Origin: an uncultured Crocinitomix sp.
GTDB lineage: Bacteria > Bacteroidota > Bacteroidia > Flavobacteriales_D > Crocinitomicaceae
Reading direction: 5' to 3'
Length of the DNA: 64,000 bases
Assembly (NCBI GenBank): GCA_937136425.1
Contig: CAKZON010000107.1
Coordinates: 1-64,000 of the forward strand
The notes below the pieces were generated by a model. That model saw nothing but the letters and a program-made list of their open reading frames with translations. It did no database searches and was not told the DNA's origin. Positions 23,393 through 33,020 of the stretch are shown here, piece by piece; the first letter of the stretch is position 1, and each line of letters starts with the position of its first letter. Made by a program: the position numbers and the translations under genes.

Positions 23393-24398
23393 TTTCTTGT
23401 GGTTTATATGCTTTTAATATTTTCGTTTCACTCGTTTCATTCAATAATTCCGCTACAGAAACATCTTCATTTTTCTCCATGTAAGCGCGCACCATTTGCC
23501 AGCCCATAAATTGCCCAATTCTACCAGGAGAATCATCAATCCCTACTGTAGTTGGTGCTTCTTCAAAAAATCTTAATTTCACTTTCATATCAACGGAATA
23601 AATCCAATTCATATCCATTAAATATTGCCAAATGCTGTATTCACTTGCCATGGCATAATCATATTCTTCTTTTGTGTATCGAGCAATTAAATGCTCTTCA
23701 AATTCAGGCATCATAGCTTCTAATAAATACATCAATTTTCCAAAATAAATCATGCTTGACAAAAATGTCTCTCCTCTTTCATCACCAACAACATTTGCAG
23801 TAAGCCAACTTTGCGCTACGTCAACGGGCAAATATTCTCGGCGCATCTTCTCTTTCATGTAAACAGGAAAACGAATTTCTTTTACAATTCTGTTCTCTGG
23901 TCCCAGAAACATTTCTAAACCAATTCCAATGACATTATCTGTAGATATAACACCAAAACTATAGGCAGAATTATAAGTAATGATTTTATAAGGAACAGGA
24001 GCATCTGGCATGTGATACTTCAAATGTTTAAACGCATCTGTTAATTGCGTTTCAATTTCAGTAAAATCAGAAAACTCAGTTTCCAAATCACTATTCACCA
24101 TTTGCATCATGCTATCGCTTACAAAATACCACAAATACTCTCCAATAGAATCATCATAAACAGAACCAGAACGCAGCATATCGTATACATAAAACTCATA
24201 CAATTCTCCACCGCGCTCAATCAAATCGGCATTTATAGTATGCATCTCCTCAGGAGATTGCCCTGCAAACATTGATTTCTCAAATCGATCAAATTCTAAA
24301 TCCAGATCAACATCAGAGACATCAACATCCAACTTATCGGTAGAACATGACACTCCGACTAAACATAACAATATAATTGCAGTTATTTTATTCCTCAT
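23385..24398 (-). CDS. gldB: Gliding motility lipoprotein GldB
   Basis: A 337-residue lipoprotein with signal MRNKITAIILLCLVGVSC (lipobox VGVSC, Cys about 18). GldB is needed for gliding in F. johnsoniae. Family landmarks: LELDRFE-like FDRFEKSMFAG after the acidic linker, the YNSAYSFGVISTDNVIGIGLEMFLG stretch (in overlapping pieces), ARYTKEEYDYAMASE, and GRIGQFMGWQMVRAYME near the end. It is first in a gldB-gldC operon and divergent from an outer-membrane protein gene by 54 nt. The presence of gldBC fits the many T9SS cargo genes nearby. Confidence 0.95.
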   Translation of the reverse strand: MRNKITAIILLCLVGVSCSTDKLDVDVSDVDLDLEFDRFEKSMFAGQSPEEMHTINADLIERGGELYEFYVYDMLRSGSVYDDSIGEYLWYFVSDSMMQMVNSDLETEFSDFTEIETQLTDAFKHLKYHMPDAPVPYKIITYNSAYSFGVISTDNVIGIGLEMFLGPENRIVKEIRFPVYMKEKMRREYLPVDVAQSWLTANVVGDERGETFLSSMIYFGKLMYLLEAMMPEFEEHLIARYTKEEYDYAMASEYSIWQYLMDMNWIYSVDMKVKLRFFEEAPTTVGIDDSPGRIGQFMGWQMVRAYMEKNEDVSVAELLNETSETKILKAYKPQENE

Positions 24399-24452
24399 TG
24401 CTGATAATTTCTTATTATTGTTACAAAAATGTAAAATAATAATTGCAAAATT

Positions 24453-25325
24453 ATGAAAAAGTTACTTACCCTGATATTAATAACAGGCATTGCTTTTGGA
24501 GCAAACGCGCAAGATAAGAAATTTCAAATGGGATTGGTACTAGGACCAACATTTAATTGGACTAAAATTCAAACCACTAAAATAGAAAGAAACGGCATTG
24601 GAAACGGCTTCACCATTGGTGTTGGCGGAAACTACATGTTCAACAATAACATTGGGTTTGCCAGTGGTATTCAATTTGATTTAGAATCTTTTAAATTAAA
24701 TTATGGAAGTAATACAAATACTGCGCTAGGTGATGTATTTTATGCATATACTGATACTGACATTCAAAAATATGAAGGAAATGATGACGGTGTGACTGGA
24801 AGTGTAAAAGATTTTAATGATACGACTGGATTTCTTTTACAAACGAGAAAGTTCCGTGCTAAATACGTAACTATTCCACTTTTCTTGAAATTCCAAACGA
24901 ACATGATCGGACAATTCAAATATTACGGAAAGTTTGGTTTAAGAACTAGTTTCTTAGCAGGTGTAAGAATGGATGACACTGGATATAACGCAGATTACGA
25001 TCCAGCTGATGGTTCATTCACGCAAATTTCTACTTCTGGTAGAACGCAAGAAAACATGAAGCCAACTACTTTGAAAAAAGGTTTATCTCAAGTTAGAACT
25101 GGGATTGGGATCTATGGTGGAGCTGAGTGGAACTTTACAGGAAGCACTTTCTTATATGCAGAAGTAGGATTCAACTATGGAATTACACCTTCTTTATACC
25201 AAAATTCAAGTCACTTGGCTGAAAGAGTTCCAGGTTCGGATCCAGGAACGTATGAGTATTCAAACTTGGATATTAAAAACAATCCACAACACATCATTGA
25301 GATTAAATTTGGATTATTGTTCTAA
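24453..25325 (+). CDS. Outer-membrane beta-barrel protein (PorT-like family)
   Basis: A 290-residue exported protein: signal peptide MKKLLTLILITGIAFGANAQ, then an 8-stranded type barrel with alternating strands (FQMGLVLGPTFNW, GNGFTIGVGGNYMFNN, GFASGIQFDLES). The C-terminal strand IIEIKFGLLF ends in Phe as OMPs do. It fits the OMP_b-brl_2 / PorT-like group common in Bacteroidota. An insertion near residues 85-135 carries acidic loops. It is followed by nadE 12 nt later, so the two may share a transcript. Function beyond being an outer-membrane protein is not readable. Confidence 0.85.
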   Translation: MKKLLTLILITGIAFGANAQDKKFQMGLVLGPTFNWTKIQTTKIERNGIGNGFTIGVGGNYMFNNNIGFASGIQFDLESFKLNYGSNTNTALGDVFYAYTDTDIQKYEGNDDGVTGSVKDFNDTTGFLLQTRKFRAKYVTIPLFLKFQTNMIGQFKYYGKFGLRTSFLAGVRMDDTGYNADYDPADGSFTQISTSGRTQENMKPTTLKKGLSQVRTGIGIYGGAEWNFTGSTFLYAEVGFNYGITPSLYQNSSHLAERVPGSDPGTYEYSNLDIKNNPQHIIEIKFGLLF

Positions 25326-25337
25326 GAACGATAAAGA

Positions 25338-26123
25338 ATGAATTACGAAAAAGTAATCAATCACATTACCGCATGGTTGAAAGACTATGCTGTTAATGCA
25401 CGATCGAAAGGATTTATAATAGGAATTAGCGGCGGAATTGATTCCGCCGTTACTTCTTATTTATGCGCCAAAACAGGCTTAGAGGTTGTTTGTTTAGAAA
25501 TGAACATTCACCAAAACCAAAACGAAGTGAACCGTGGAATGGAGCACATTCAGTTTTTAGAAAGCCAATTCAAAAATGTGCGCCACTACTCCATTAACTT
25601 AACAGATACGTTTGAGACCTTAAAAGAGGTGCTACCTGACGAAGCAAACGTTCATGGACTATCAATGGCCAACACTCGCGCAAGACTGCGTATGACAACC
25701 TTATATGCCGTTGGACAAGCCAATGGTGTACTTGTAGCTGGAACAGGAAACAAAGTAGAAGATTTTGGCGTTGGTTTTTACACCAAATATGGTGACGGAG
25801 GAGTAGACCTTAGTCCTATAGCAGACTTAACCAAGACAGAAGTATTTGGCCTTGCAAAAGAACTAGGCGTTGTTGCCTCTATTCAAAATGCACAACCTAC
25901 AGATGGATTGTGGGAAGATGAACGAACGGATGAGGGACAAATTGGTGCAACCTACCCTGAATTAGAATGGGCAATGCGTTTTAATGAAAACAAAACTGCT
26001 ACAGAGGAAAACCTAAGTGACCGCGAAAGGGAGGTTTTAAAAATTTACAGAAGTTTTAATCGTGCTAACCAACATAAAATGGTTCCGATTCCTGTTTGTT
26101 TAATTCCAGAAGATTATAAATAA
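25338..26123 (+). CDS. nadE: Ammonia-dependent NAD synthase
   Basis: Cytosolic NAD+ synthase, 261 residues: it amidates nicotinic acid adenine dinucleotide using ATP and ammonia. The PP-loop ISGGIDSAVTSYL is at about 30-42; GTGNKVEDFGVGFYTKYGDGGVD (in pieces, near 138-160) is the NaAD-binding signature; PTDGLWEDERTDEGQIG near 193 is the conserved loop closing on the substrate. There is no glutaminase domain, so ammonia must come from another source. It follows the barrel gene by 12 nt. Linkage of nadE with gldB/gldC is known in other Flavobacteriales. Confidence 0.96.
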   Translation: MNYEKVINHITAWLKDYAVNARSKGFIIGISGGIDSAVTSYLCAKTGLEVVCLEMNIHQNQNEVNRGMEHIQFLESQFKNVRHYSINLTDTFETLKEVLPDEANVHGLSMANTRARLRMTTLYAVGQANGVLVAGTGNKVEDFGVGFYTKYGDGGVDLSPIADLTKTEVFGLAKELGVVASIQNAQPTDGLWEDERTDEGQIGATYPELEWAMRFNENKTATEENLSDREREVLKIYRSFNRANQHKMVPIPVCLIPEDYK

Positions 26124-26136
26124 CCCTTATTGAATC

Positions 26137-28248
26137 TTAATGAAGTACGGTTACATGACCAGTAATCGTGTGCTTTTCATCACTGCTTAAATCTCCAAAG
26201 TCAATTTTCCAAGCATAAACACCTGTCCCAACAATTCCTCTACCTCCATAAGTGCCATCCCAACCGTTTGCTACGTTAAAAGATTCAAACATCACTTCTC
26301 CCCAGCGGTTATAAACCACCATATGATAATCGTATATATCTAAGTTAGCAGCAAACACAGGTACAAACTCATCATTAAAAGAATCACCATCAGGTGTAAA
26401 AGTGTTAGGTATATAATAGATATTTACACCATCTACAAGTACATATCCATAAGCCGTATCTATACATCCAAATGGAGATGTTGCTAATAACTCTACTTCA
26501 TAATAACCTCCGTGTTCAAATGGATAAGTATGTGTTGGATTAACATCAACCAAACCAGTTGTTCCGTCTCCCATATCCCATTCATAACCAACTGCTCCTG
26601 TTGTTTGATTAATCATTGTAGTTGTTGCTTTATATGAAAGCAAATGATCAGGATCAGGTGTAAATGCAGCCTCAGGGAATGGTGTAACATCAAAAGCAAA
26701 AGTGATGCTATTGTCTGACATATCTTCGTCCTCATAACCATCCGGTAATTCTAACTCAATTGTCATTACATAACTACCAATTGGTAAAGAAAAGCTCGGT
26801 AATGTGATTGTTCCGGCTTCACCTTCTAAAATTAGTCCTGTCCATGTAAATGTTTCAGAAAGCACCCCATCCAAATAAACGTTGGCAGTAAAATAGGTCA
26901 TGTTCTCATTCCCATTATTAATTACCGAAATTTCTCTAAACACTGGACTATTATGACACGTTGCTGTAATATTACCTCCAGTTACTTGAATATCCATTTC
27001 TTGAAGATCACAACTCTCTAAACAATCTGACGCTATAATATTGTTTCGCATATATGTGCCAGGTTGCAATCCAAAACCGTAACCTAAATTAATTCCTGAA
27101 CCTGTAAGATGGCAATAACTCATTACTGTTCCTCCAAGCATTGGTAGTAAACCTGTACAACCTTCATCAAAACCAGCATCTGGTCCACATCCATCAATTG
27201 CCGTTGCATCTCCATTCCAAAAACAAGCATGTGTGTGAGGAGACCCCATATTGTGTCCCATTTCATGCGCAATAACCTCAACCGACCATGAATAAATTGG
27301 TACTTCTGAAAAAGTAAGAGAGATTCCGCTTACGGCTTTTCTAATGGCTTGGTTTGCCGCACAAAATACGTTAACCCACGCCAAACCACCACTTGCCGAA
27401 ATAGTAACCAAGTGTCCTAAATCACCTTCCCAATCCGTAGTTGTTGTTCCAAATAAATCTAATAAAATACCCGTATCACCTTCTAAATAATAAGGGCTTA
27501 ACTCATCCCAAACCATTAACTCGGAAATATAAATGGTCATGTCATCCAACTCATATAAAAATTGAATTTCATTAAAAAGTGCCATGATATAATCGGCAGA
27601 TTCAGTTACGCCACCTTTTGCTAAAAAGATGTCATAATCAACCTCAAAATAAATGCTTGAGCAATCTTCAACTACAGCACGATCAGTAGACGGTGTTAAG
27701 TTTGGAGAATCTTCATAAACACCATCTGTATGGCATTCAAAACTATTATGACCATCTAAAGCAGGTTCTGCATAAAGAATATAATAATTATGATCGGGCA
27801 ATTTACCAAGGTTGACGTCACCAATTCCAGGAATTGATCCTACTCCAATAATTTCGTTATTTAAAACGCTAAAAGCAATGTGAGAGTTTTCATAACCTAA
27901 AACAACGCCTTGATAAAAAACACTTTTAGATTCTGTCTCATAATCCAATTCTAACCCTGACGCCGTCTTTAATTTGAGATTGGATTTAAATAAAGTTGCT
28001 TCATTCAAATCAAACACCAATACCTCATCTTTATATGGAATTGAAATTCGGATTGAACTTGGTTGATCATTTAAAATTGTATTCCAATTTAAATCATCAG
28101 CATGCAATAGTGAATAGTCATCTATCAAACCTAAATCAAGGTCTGCTTTGATAGATTCATCAACGGGTGAAAAAAGAGCAACCTCAGTCTGACCAAAAGT
28201 GACAGATGAAAAGAGGATAATTATTAAAAACTGTAGTAAATTCTTCAT
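26137..28248 (-). CDS. Secreted metzincin metalloprotease with PKD domain and type B T9SS sorting domain
   Basis: A 703-residue exported protease. Signal peptide of about 19 residues ending in FGQ. Propeptide-like region to about 190 (with the conserved IIGVGSIPGIGDVNLGKL segment). Reprolysin-like catalytic domain about 195-415 with zinc motif HEMGHNMGSPH near 327 and Met-turn VMSYCH. A CARDB-like beta domain follows at about 420-520, then PKD (YEWDMGDGTTG near 555). The C-terminal 95 residues are the gliding-motility-associated type B sorting domain (IPNTFTPDGDSFNDEF, YNRWGEVMFES, GWDGTY). The catalytic half is paralogous to the 34328 protein. Convergent with nadE. Confidence 0.93.
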   Translation of the reverse strand: MKNLLQFLIIILFSSVTFGQTEVALFSPVDESIKADLDLGLIDDYSLLHADDLNWNTILNDQPSSIRISIPYKDEVLVFDLNEATLFKSNLKLKTASGLELDYETESKSVFYQGVVLGYENSHIAFSVLNNEIIGVGSIPGIGDVNLGKLPDHNYYILYAEPALDGHNSFECHTDGVYEDSPNLTPSTDRAVVEDCSSIYFEVDYDIFLAKGGVTESADYIMALFNEIQFLYELDDMTIYISELMVWDELSPYYLEGDTGILLDLFGTTTTDWEGDLGHLVTISASGGLAWVNVFCAANQAIRKAVSGISLTFSEVPIYSWSVEVIAHEMGHNMGSPHTHACFWNGDATAIDGCGPDAGFDEGCTGLLPMLGGTVMSYCHLTGSGINLGYGFGLQPGTYMRNNIIASDCLESCDLQEMDIQVTGGNITATCHNSPVFREISVINNGNENMTYFTANVYLDGVLSETFTWTGLILEGEAGTITLPSFSLPIGSYVMTIELELPDGYEDEDMSDNSITFAFDVTPFPEAAFTPDPDHLLSYKATTTMINQTTGAVGYEWDMGDGTTGLVDVNPTHTYPFEHGGYYEVELLATSPFGCIDTAYGYVLVDGVNIYYIPNTFTPDGDSFNDEFVPVFAANLDIYDYHMVVYNRWGEVMFESFNVANGWDGTYGGRGIVGTGVYAWKIDFGDLSSDEKHTITGHVTVLH

Positions 28249-28476
28249 TTTATTAATATCGAAATAACCGACACTTTAAGAACGTTTGAGATTAAAAAGA
28301 GTTGCTAAAAAACATAAAAAAATCAATTTCTTTGATTCTAATGTTGTTCAAACTTATTAAACGGTTTGACAATTCTAATCATGAACCTGCAATTTATTGC
28401 AATTCCGCGCCCTACAATCTACGTTTTACCCAATATTGTCCATGGTTTAAATACTACTAATAAGCTAATAAACCTG

Positions 28477-28484
28477 TAATTTTG
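28477..28484 (+). promoter_or_regulatory. -7 element of the TPR-HTH regulator gene
   Basis: TAATTTTG, a perfect TAnnTTTG; no TTG at the ideal upstream distance. The predicted leader is about 75 nt and includes the inverted repeat at 28517. Confidence 0.5.
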
Positions 28485-28516
28485 CACTCCCACCAAACCC
28501 CATCTCATAAATAGTC

Positions 28517-28537
28517 TTTGATATTAATGATATCAAA
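28517..28537. promoter_or_regulatory. Operator-like inverted repeat in the regulator leader
   Basis: TTTGATAT, spacer TAATG, ATATCAAA: perfect 8-bp arms, 28 nt before the regulator ATG. A further half-similar TTGGTATCAA follows at 28538. It could be an autoregulatory site. Confidence 0.45.
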
Positions 28538-28565
28538 TTGGTATCAATATTGCTAAAGGGTAAAA

Positions 28566-30266
28566 ATGAACAAATTTCGAAAAGATTGCTTATTAAGGAA
28601 ATTAACCAATCGACTGACTATCTTGCTTATTGGTTTTCTACCATATATATCCAATGCAAACACATTAGAGGATAGTTTATCAAATCATGTAAAGCAGTTA
28701 TTTAAACAAAGAGAGTACAATAAAATCTCTGACTTTTTAAACATGGATTATGACCTTTCAGTTGAAAAAAAGGTTGATGTTTCAAAAACGCTTGTTCAAA
28801 ACTCTAGGAGTAAAATTGATCTTTTATACGCCACTCTTTATTTAGGAATTTCTTATTACCAAGTTGGTGAAATAGACCGTGCACTAACCACAATGAACAA
28901 AGCTCTTCAATTTGAGCTTTATATGGATCAGCCAGAACTATTTTCTGATCTTAACATTTTTACCGGTAAAATATACACCCAACAACGAAACTACATTCTT
29001 GCCGAAAAAAAAATACAACGGTCAATAGTATTAGCATCTCAAGCTAAAGTTGAATCAAAAATAATACGTGGAAAAGTGGAGCTTGGTGTAATTCTATTTT
29101 CGCAAAACAGATGCGAAGAGGCAACACCATATTTTCTTGAAGCAAAGGCGTTTTTTGAGGCTCAAAATAATATTGACAATAAACTAATTGTTGATAGCTA
29201 TATTGCTTCATGTCATTTATTTGCACAAGAATTTGAACCCGCTCTTAAATTATTCAAAGAAATAGACTCCTGTGCTTTAACCACTAACAACACTATAGTT
29301 AGGTCAGCCGCAGTTTCAAATCAAAGCATCATATATCTATACACCCAAGAGTATGATCTTTCAATTGAAAAAGGAAAGGAAGGTTATTACATTTCTAATG
29401 TGATTCGAGATGAATACAACATGATTACCATGTGTAAAGTTACTGCTGATGCCTTTGCTGAAAGCAATAGGCATGACTCCGCTTTTCACTATTTAAAATT
29501 GGCTGATTCTTTAAGCTCTAAGGTCTACAATGATGACTATTTAAAGAAGGTTGAAGACATGGAAACCAATTATGAGATTCAACAAGGGCAACAGCAATTA
29601 GCCATTCTAGAAAAGGATAAACTAATTGAGGAAGAGCATCATAGAAGTGACAATATACTATACTTCTCCTTAATCATAGGAATTTCTTTTTTAGCAATAA
29701 CCATTCTTATATGGGTTCAAAAACAAAAAGCCGTAACTGAAAAAAAACTTCAAATTCAAAAAATCACGAATGAGCATAAAGAACAACAATTGAATGACGC
29801 CAATCTAGAATTGGCTCAATTTAAAGATCTAATCAATAAAAAGGACGCGTTAATTAGTCGATTCTTAAACGACCTGACAATTGCGCAAGGAAACATTACT
29901 GAAGCAGAGCATAGTGAGATGGAAAAAATGTTGATGCTTACCAAACAAGATATTAAACGTTTCAATGCATTATTTGACAGAGCATATCCTGGATTCATAT
30001 CTCATATCACCAATTCAGAACATGATAACCTTACTGAAAATGATCTTGTTATTATCATGCTCATTTTTCTTGATATCAAATCGCAAAACCAAGCCAAAAT
30101 GTTGGGTATTTCAATTGACAGCTTAAGAAAAGCACGATATAGACTCAAGAAAAAAGTACTTCCTAAAGATTCTGAACACGCCAACCTCAAAGAATACATC
30201 AATATAATCTACAATAATTATTTCCAATCAATTACGAATAAGGAAACTTTTTTAAACAACAAATAA
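28566..30266 (+). CDS. Membrane-anchored TPR regulator with C-terminal HTH
   Basis: A 566-residue protein of a Bacteroidota-type one-component regulator layout. Signal peptide (LTILLIGFLPYISNAN, about residues 18-33). Periplasmic TPR-like helical repeats at about 45-340 (for example DLLYATLYLGISYYQVGEIDRAL in pieces). One TM helix at about 364-385 (ILYFSLIIGISFLAITILIW). Cytoplasmic coiled coil at about 390-430. A C-terminal helix-turn-helix about 490-540 (LTENDLVIIMLIFLD, QAKMLGISIDSLRKARYRLKKK). It should sense something in the periplasm and bind DNA directly. The next gene starts 10 nt later and may be a target or partner. Confidence 0.82.
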   Translation: MNKFRKDCLLRKLTNRLTILLIGFLPYISNANTLEDSLSNHVKQLFKQREYNKISDFLNMDYDLSVEKKVDVSKTLVQNSRSKIDLLYATLYLGISYYQVGEIDRALTTMNKALQFELYMDQPELFSDLNIFTGKIYTQQRNYILAEKKIQRSIVLASQAKVESKIIRGKVELGVILFSQNRCEEATPYFLEAKAFFEAQNNIDNKLIVDSYIASCHLFAQEFEPALKLFKEIDSCALTTNNTIVRSAAVSNQSIIYLYTQEYDLSIEKGKEGYYISNVIRDEYNMITMCKVTADAFAESNRHDSAFHYLKLADSLSSKVYNDDYLKKVEDMETNYEIQQGQQQLAILEKDKLIEEEHHRSDNILYFSLIIGISFLAITILIWVQKQKAVTEKKLQIQKITNEHKEQQLNDANLELAQFKDLINKKDALISRFLNDLTIAQGNITEAEHSEMEKMLMLTKQDIKRFNALFDRAYPGFISHITNSEHDNLTENDLVIIMLIFLDIKSQNQAKMLGISIDSLRKARYRLKKKVLPKDSEHANLKEYINIIYNNYFQSITNKETFLNNK

Positions 30267-30275
30267 TCGAACAAA

Positions 30276-31871
30276 ATGAAGTCAATTTTATCACTATTAC
30301 TTATTACAAGCCTAAATAGCTTTGCACAAAACCCATTAATTGAATGGCAAAACACAATTGGTGCCAACAAAGATGAACAACTCAAACACTTTTCAAAAAC
30401 GGCAGAAGCAGGTTATCTCCTTGCAGGCCAAACTAGCGCCAACATTTCAGGTGACAAAACAGAAGATTCTTACGGACTTATAGACTATTGGTTGGTAATA
30501 CTCAATGCAGACGGTGAAGTATCACAAGACATTACTTATGGAGGAAATAGTTTTGATGAATTAAGTTCTGCATGCCAAGCATCAGATGGAGCTTATTATA
30601 TGTTGGGTTATTCTCAATCTGACATGTCATCTTTAAAAGCTGAAGACCGCATAGGGTTTAGAGACTATTGGCTTGTTAAAGTAAATGGTTTTGGTGAATT
30701 AATTTGGGAAAACACCATTGGAGGAACAGATGATGAATGGTCGACTGATATGAAACCAACAGATGATGGTGGCTGTATCATTGGAGGCTATTCCAGATCT
30801 AATGCCTCAGGTGACAAGTCTGAAGGTTCTTTTGGTGGAAGCTACGACTATTGGGTTATTAAATTAGATGCAGACGGTGAGATTGAATGGGAAAACACTA
30901 TTGGAGGTAATGGGGACGATTATCTACAAAGTATAGTAGTTGATTCTGACGGTGGTTATTTACTTGGCGGAAGCTCTAACTCTGACATTTCAGGAGACAA
31001 AACGGAAGACGCAATCATGGAGTCGAATGATTATTGGTTAGTAAAGCTCAATGCATCTGGGGTTATTGAATGGGAAAAGACATTAGGTGGAGAAAGTTCT
31101 GATCGTTTAAATGCAATTATTCAAACAACAGATGGCGGATATATTGCAGGAGGCGAATCGTGGTCAAACGCAAGTGGAGACAAAACAGAGGATCCTGTTG
31201 GAGCTCTTGCAACTGATTATTGGGTAATTAAAATTAACGAAGATGGAGCAACAGAGTGGGATAAAACATTGGGCGGAACAGATTTTGAGACTTTAACCAG
31301 CATATTGGAAACAGCTGACGGTGATATTGTGGTGGGCGGAGAGTCTAACTCTAATATTTCTGGAAATAAAACAAGCAATAGTTTTGGAGATTTTGACTAT
31401 TGGATTGTAAAATTGACTGCAACCGGAACGATTGTTTGGGATGAATCCTTTGGTGGATCAAAACGAGACCGATTAATTAGCATACTTGAATGGGAACCCG
31501 GTGAATTAGCACTTGGCGGTGAATCAAACTCAGGAATTACAGGAGATAAGACAGAAGATGTGCTTGGCGGTGATGACTTATCTGCAAGAGATTTTTGGGT
31601 ATTAAAACTTAAACCTGTTGTAACTGAAATTGAAGAACACTCAAATAACTCAAGTGTCAATATTTATCCTAATCCAACAAATGACATTTTACACATTCAA
31701 TCAAATGAAAACACTATAATAGAAGTTCATTCACTTACAGGGGAACTATTGATTCAATCTAACAATCCATCCACCCTTAACTTAAATAACTTGACTCAAG
31801 GCACTTATATCTTAACCGTATTTAACAATAACCATGTAATGATTGACAAAAAGCGAATTGTTAAGCTGTAG
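30276..31871 (+). CDS. Secreted tandem-repeat protein with type A T9SS sorting domain
   Basis: A 531-residue exported protein. Signal peptide ends NSFAQ at about 18. About seven tandem repeats of roughly 60 residues fill 20-450, each with GDKTED, DYWxxKLNAxG, IxWExTxGG and TxDGGYxxGG, a likely beta-propeller or blade-like array (delta-60/SBBP-like). The C-terminal 75 residues are a type A sorting domain starting VNIYPNPTNDILHI and ending in KKRIVKL. The gene follows the TPR-HTH regulator by 10 nt and ends before a strong terminator, so the two form an operon. Confidence 0.88.
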   Translation: MKSILSLLLITSLNSFAQNPLIEWQNTIGANKDEQLKHFSKTAEAGYLLAGQTSANISGDKTEDSYGLIDYWLVILNADGEVSQDITYGGNSFDELSSACQASDGAYYMLGYSQSDMSSLKAEDRIGFRDYWLVKVNGFGELIWENTIGGTDDEWSTDMKPTDDGGCIIGGYSRSNASGDKSEGSFGGSYDYWVIKLDADGEIEWENTIGGNGDDYLQSIVVDSDGGYLLGGSSNSDISGDKTEDAIMESNDYWLVKLNASGVIEWEKTLGGESSDRLNAIIQTTDGGYIAGGESWSNASGDKTEDPVGALATDYWVIKINEDGATEWDKTLGGTDFETLTSILETADGDIVVGGESNSNISGNKTSNSFGDFDYWIVKLTATGTIVWDESFGGSKRDRLISILEWEPGELALGGESNSGITGDKTEDVLGGDDLSARDFWVLKLKPVVTEIEEHSNNSSVNIYPNPTNDILHIQSNENTIIEVHSLTGELLIQSNNPSTLNLNNLTQGTYILTVFNNNHVMIDKKRIVKL

Positions 31872-31921
31872 ATTACTTATAAAAAGGAAAGGAGTCCTTT
31901 AAACCTCCTAGTTTGTAATAT

Positions 31922-31956
31922 AAAAAGCTGCTCAAAGGGATTTGAGCAGCTTTTTT
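31922..31956 (+). terminator. Intrinsic terminator after the repeat-protein operon
   Basis: AAAGCTGCTCAAA, loop GGGA, TTTGAGCAGCTTTTTT: perfect 13-bp stem followed by T6. Confidence 0.93.
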
Positions 31957-32020
31957 CGTTCATTCAATATTCTTTGCTCTTTTAATATTCCCAAGAGCTA
32001 AGAGGCCAAATTATAAGCAC

Positions 32021-32051
32021 AAAAAAAGAGGCTACATCACAGGTAGCCTCT
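32021..32051 (-). terminator. Intrinsic terminator of the 32073 gene
   Basis: On the minus strand AGAGGCTAC, 7-nt loop, GTAGCCTCT, then T7. It starts 22 nt after the stop codon of the 32073-32735 gene. Confidence 0.9.
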
Positions 32052-32072
32052 CCATCAATTGCTGCAAACCAA

Positions 32073-32735
32073 CTATTTACAACTCTCATTAATTAAATCG
32101 ATCACGTTTTCTAAATTGGTTACACTTAGAAACTTCTTATTGCTTGCTAAAGCTTTGTTAAACGCCTCACAAGATTTAAAGTACTTCTTAAAAAGCTTTT
32201 TATGCTTTGACCCTACTAAAGAAACCGTCGTAAGTTTTGTATTATCACCACTTCTTACAATAAATGCAGACAAAAATTGTTGACCATCTTTTGTCAAATA
32301 ACTAGGAGCGCTTTTGATTGGATAATAGATACTTGCTTTTTCTCGAACAGATTGTCCTCCGATATAAACACGAGCAAAGCGCCCTCCTTTATTTTTACCC
32401 CTTGCCTTTGAGTTTTTATAGATTGTATGATAAATTCTTTCAGAACCATCAATCCCAAATCCGTCAGCCGTTTCTGGAGAATATTTTGTAGGCTCACCTG
32501 TTTTCTCGGCTTTAAATTTAAAAGCTTTGATTTTTTCAACTTCTCCAGATTTTACAATTAGATATTTAATATACCCTTCGTGTTTAACGCCCTTTTTATC
32601 AAAATAAAATCCTGGAGCAAATTTACTTGCCACGGAACCTTCTTGTGAATAACCATTGAAGCTTCCCGCAGAAAAAAATGCGAGTAGTGCAAATAGCATA
32701 ATTGGTTGTAATGATTGTTTTCTTCTTTCTTTCAT
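32073..32735 (-). CDS. Exported protein of unknown function
   Basis: A 220-residue protein with an N-terminal signal (basic MKERRKQSLQPIM, hydrophobic LFALLAFFSAGSF, possible cleavage near GYSQ). The mature part is lysine-rich and beta-like (GFYFDKKGVKHEGYIKYL, RVYIGGQSVREKASIYYP). It ends with a helical segment with two Cys (KSCEAFNKALASNKKFL, INESC) that could form a disulfide. No family recognised; similar small exported proteins are frequent in Bacteroidota. Monocistronic with its own terminator. Confidence 0.7.
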   Translation of the reverse strand: MKERRKQSLQPIMLFALLAFFSAGSFNGYSQEGSVASKFAPGFYFDKKGVKHEGYIKYLIVKSGEVEKIKAFKFKAEKTGEPTKYSPETADGFGIDGSERIYHTIYKNSKARGKNKGGRFARVYIGGQSVREKASIYYPIKSAPSYLTKDGQQFLSAFIVRSGDNTKLTTVSLVGSKHKKLFKKYFKSCEAFNKALASNKKFLSVTNLENVIDLINESCK

Positions 32736-33020
32736 TATTAATGTATTAAAAAATTTAAAATAGGAATTAGCTCTATTTCAACATTTGTGGGTCCGAATGG
32801 AAGTTTGCGCAAACTATTTCGAGCTGCAAATTTAGCTCAAAGCAAGAGTGAAGTCTCTATGCAAATCGTAGACATTTATGCTAAAAAGATGGACAAAAGT
32901 TCTCTATGGCAATTGATTATAAAAACTAAAAACAATTCAACTGACTATAAAAAACAGACTAATGCATTGGAAAAGAATCAACTCTTTCCCTAGAAGAAAA
33001 TTTATTGGTTAGGATAGAAC

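Larger units (their letters stand above)
28249..28565. other. 317-nt divergent intergenic region with promoter and inverted repeat
   Basis: Between the protease gene (minus) and the TPR-HTH regulator (plus). No gene. A -7 element and an operator-like inverted repeat are annotated separately; nothing else stood out. Confidence 0.6.

Noticed and set aside
30276-31871. CRISPR-like or DNA tandem repeat
   Set aside because: The periodic sequence is coding, with about 180-nt units that differ at synonymous positions; it is a protein repeat.
32787-32993. Plus-strand frame of 68 codons
   Set aside because: Non-ATG start, no family features, located between two minus-strand exported-protein genes; judged spurious.
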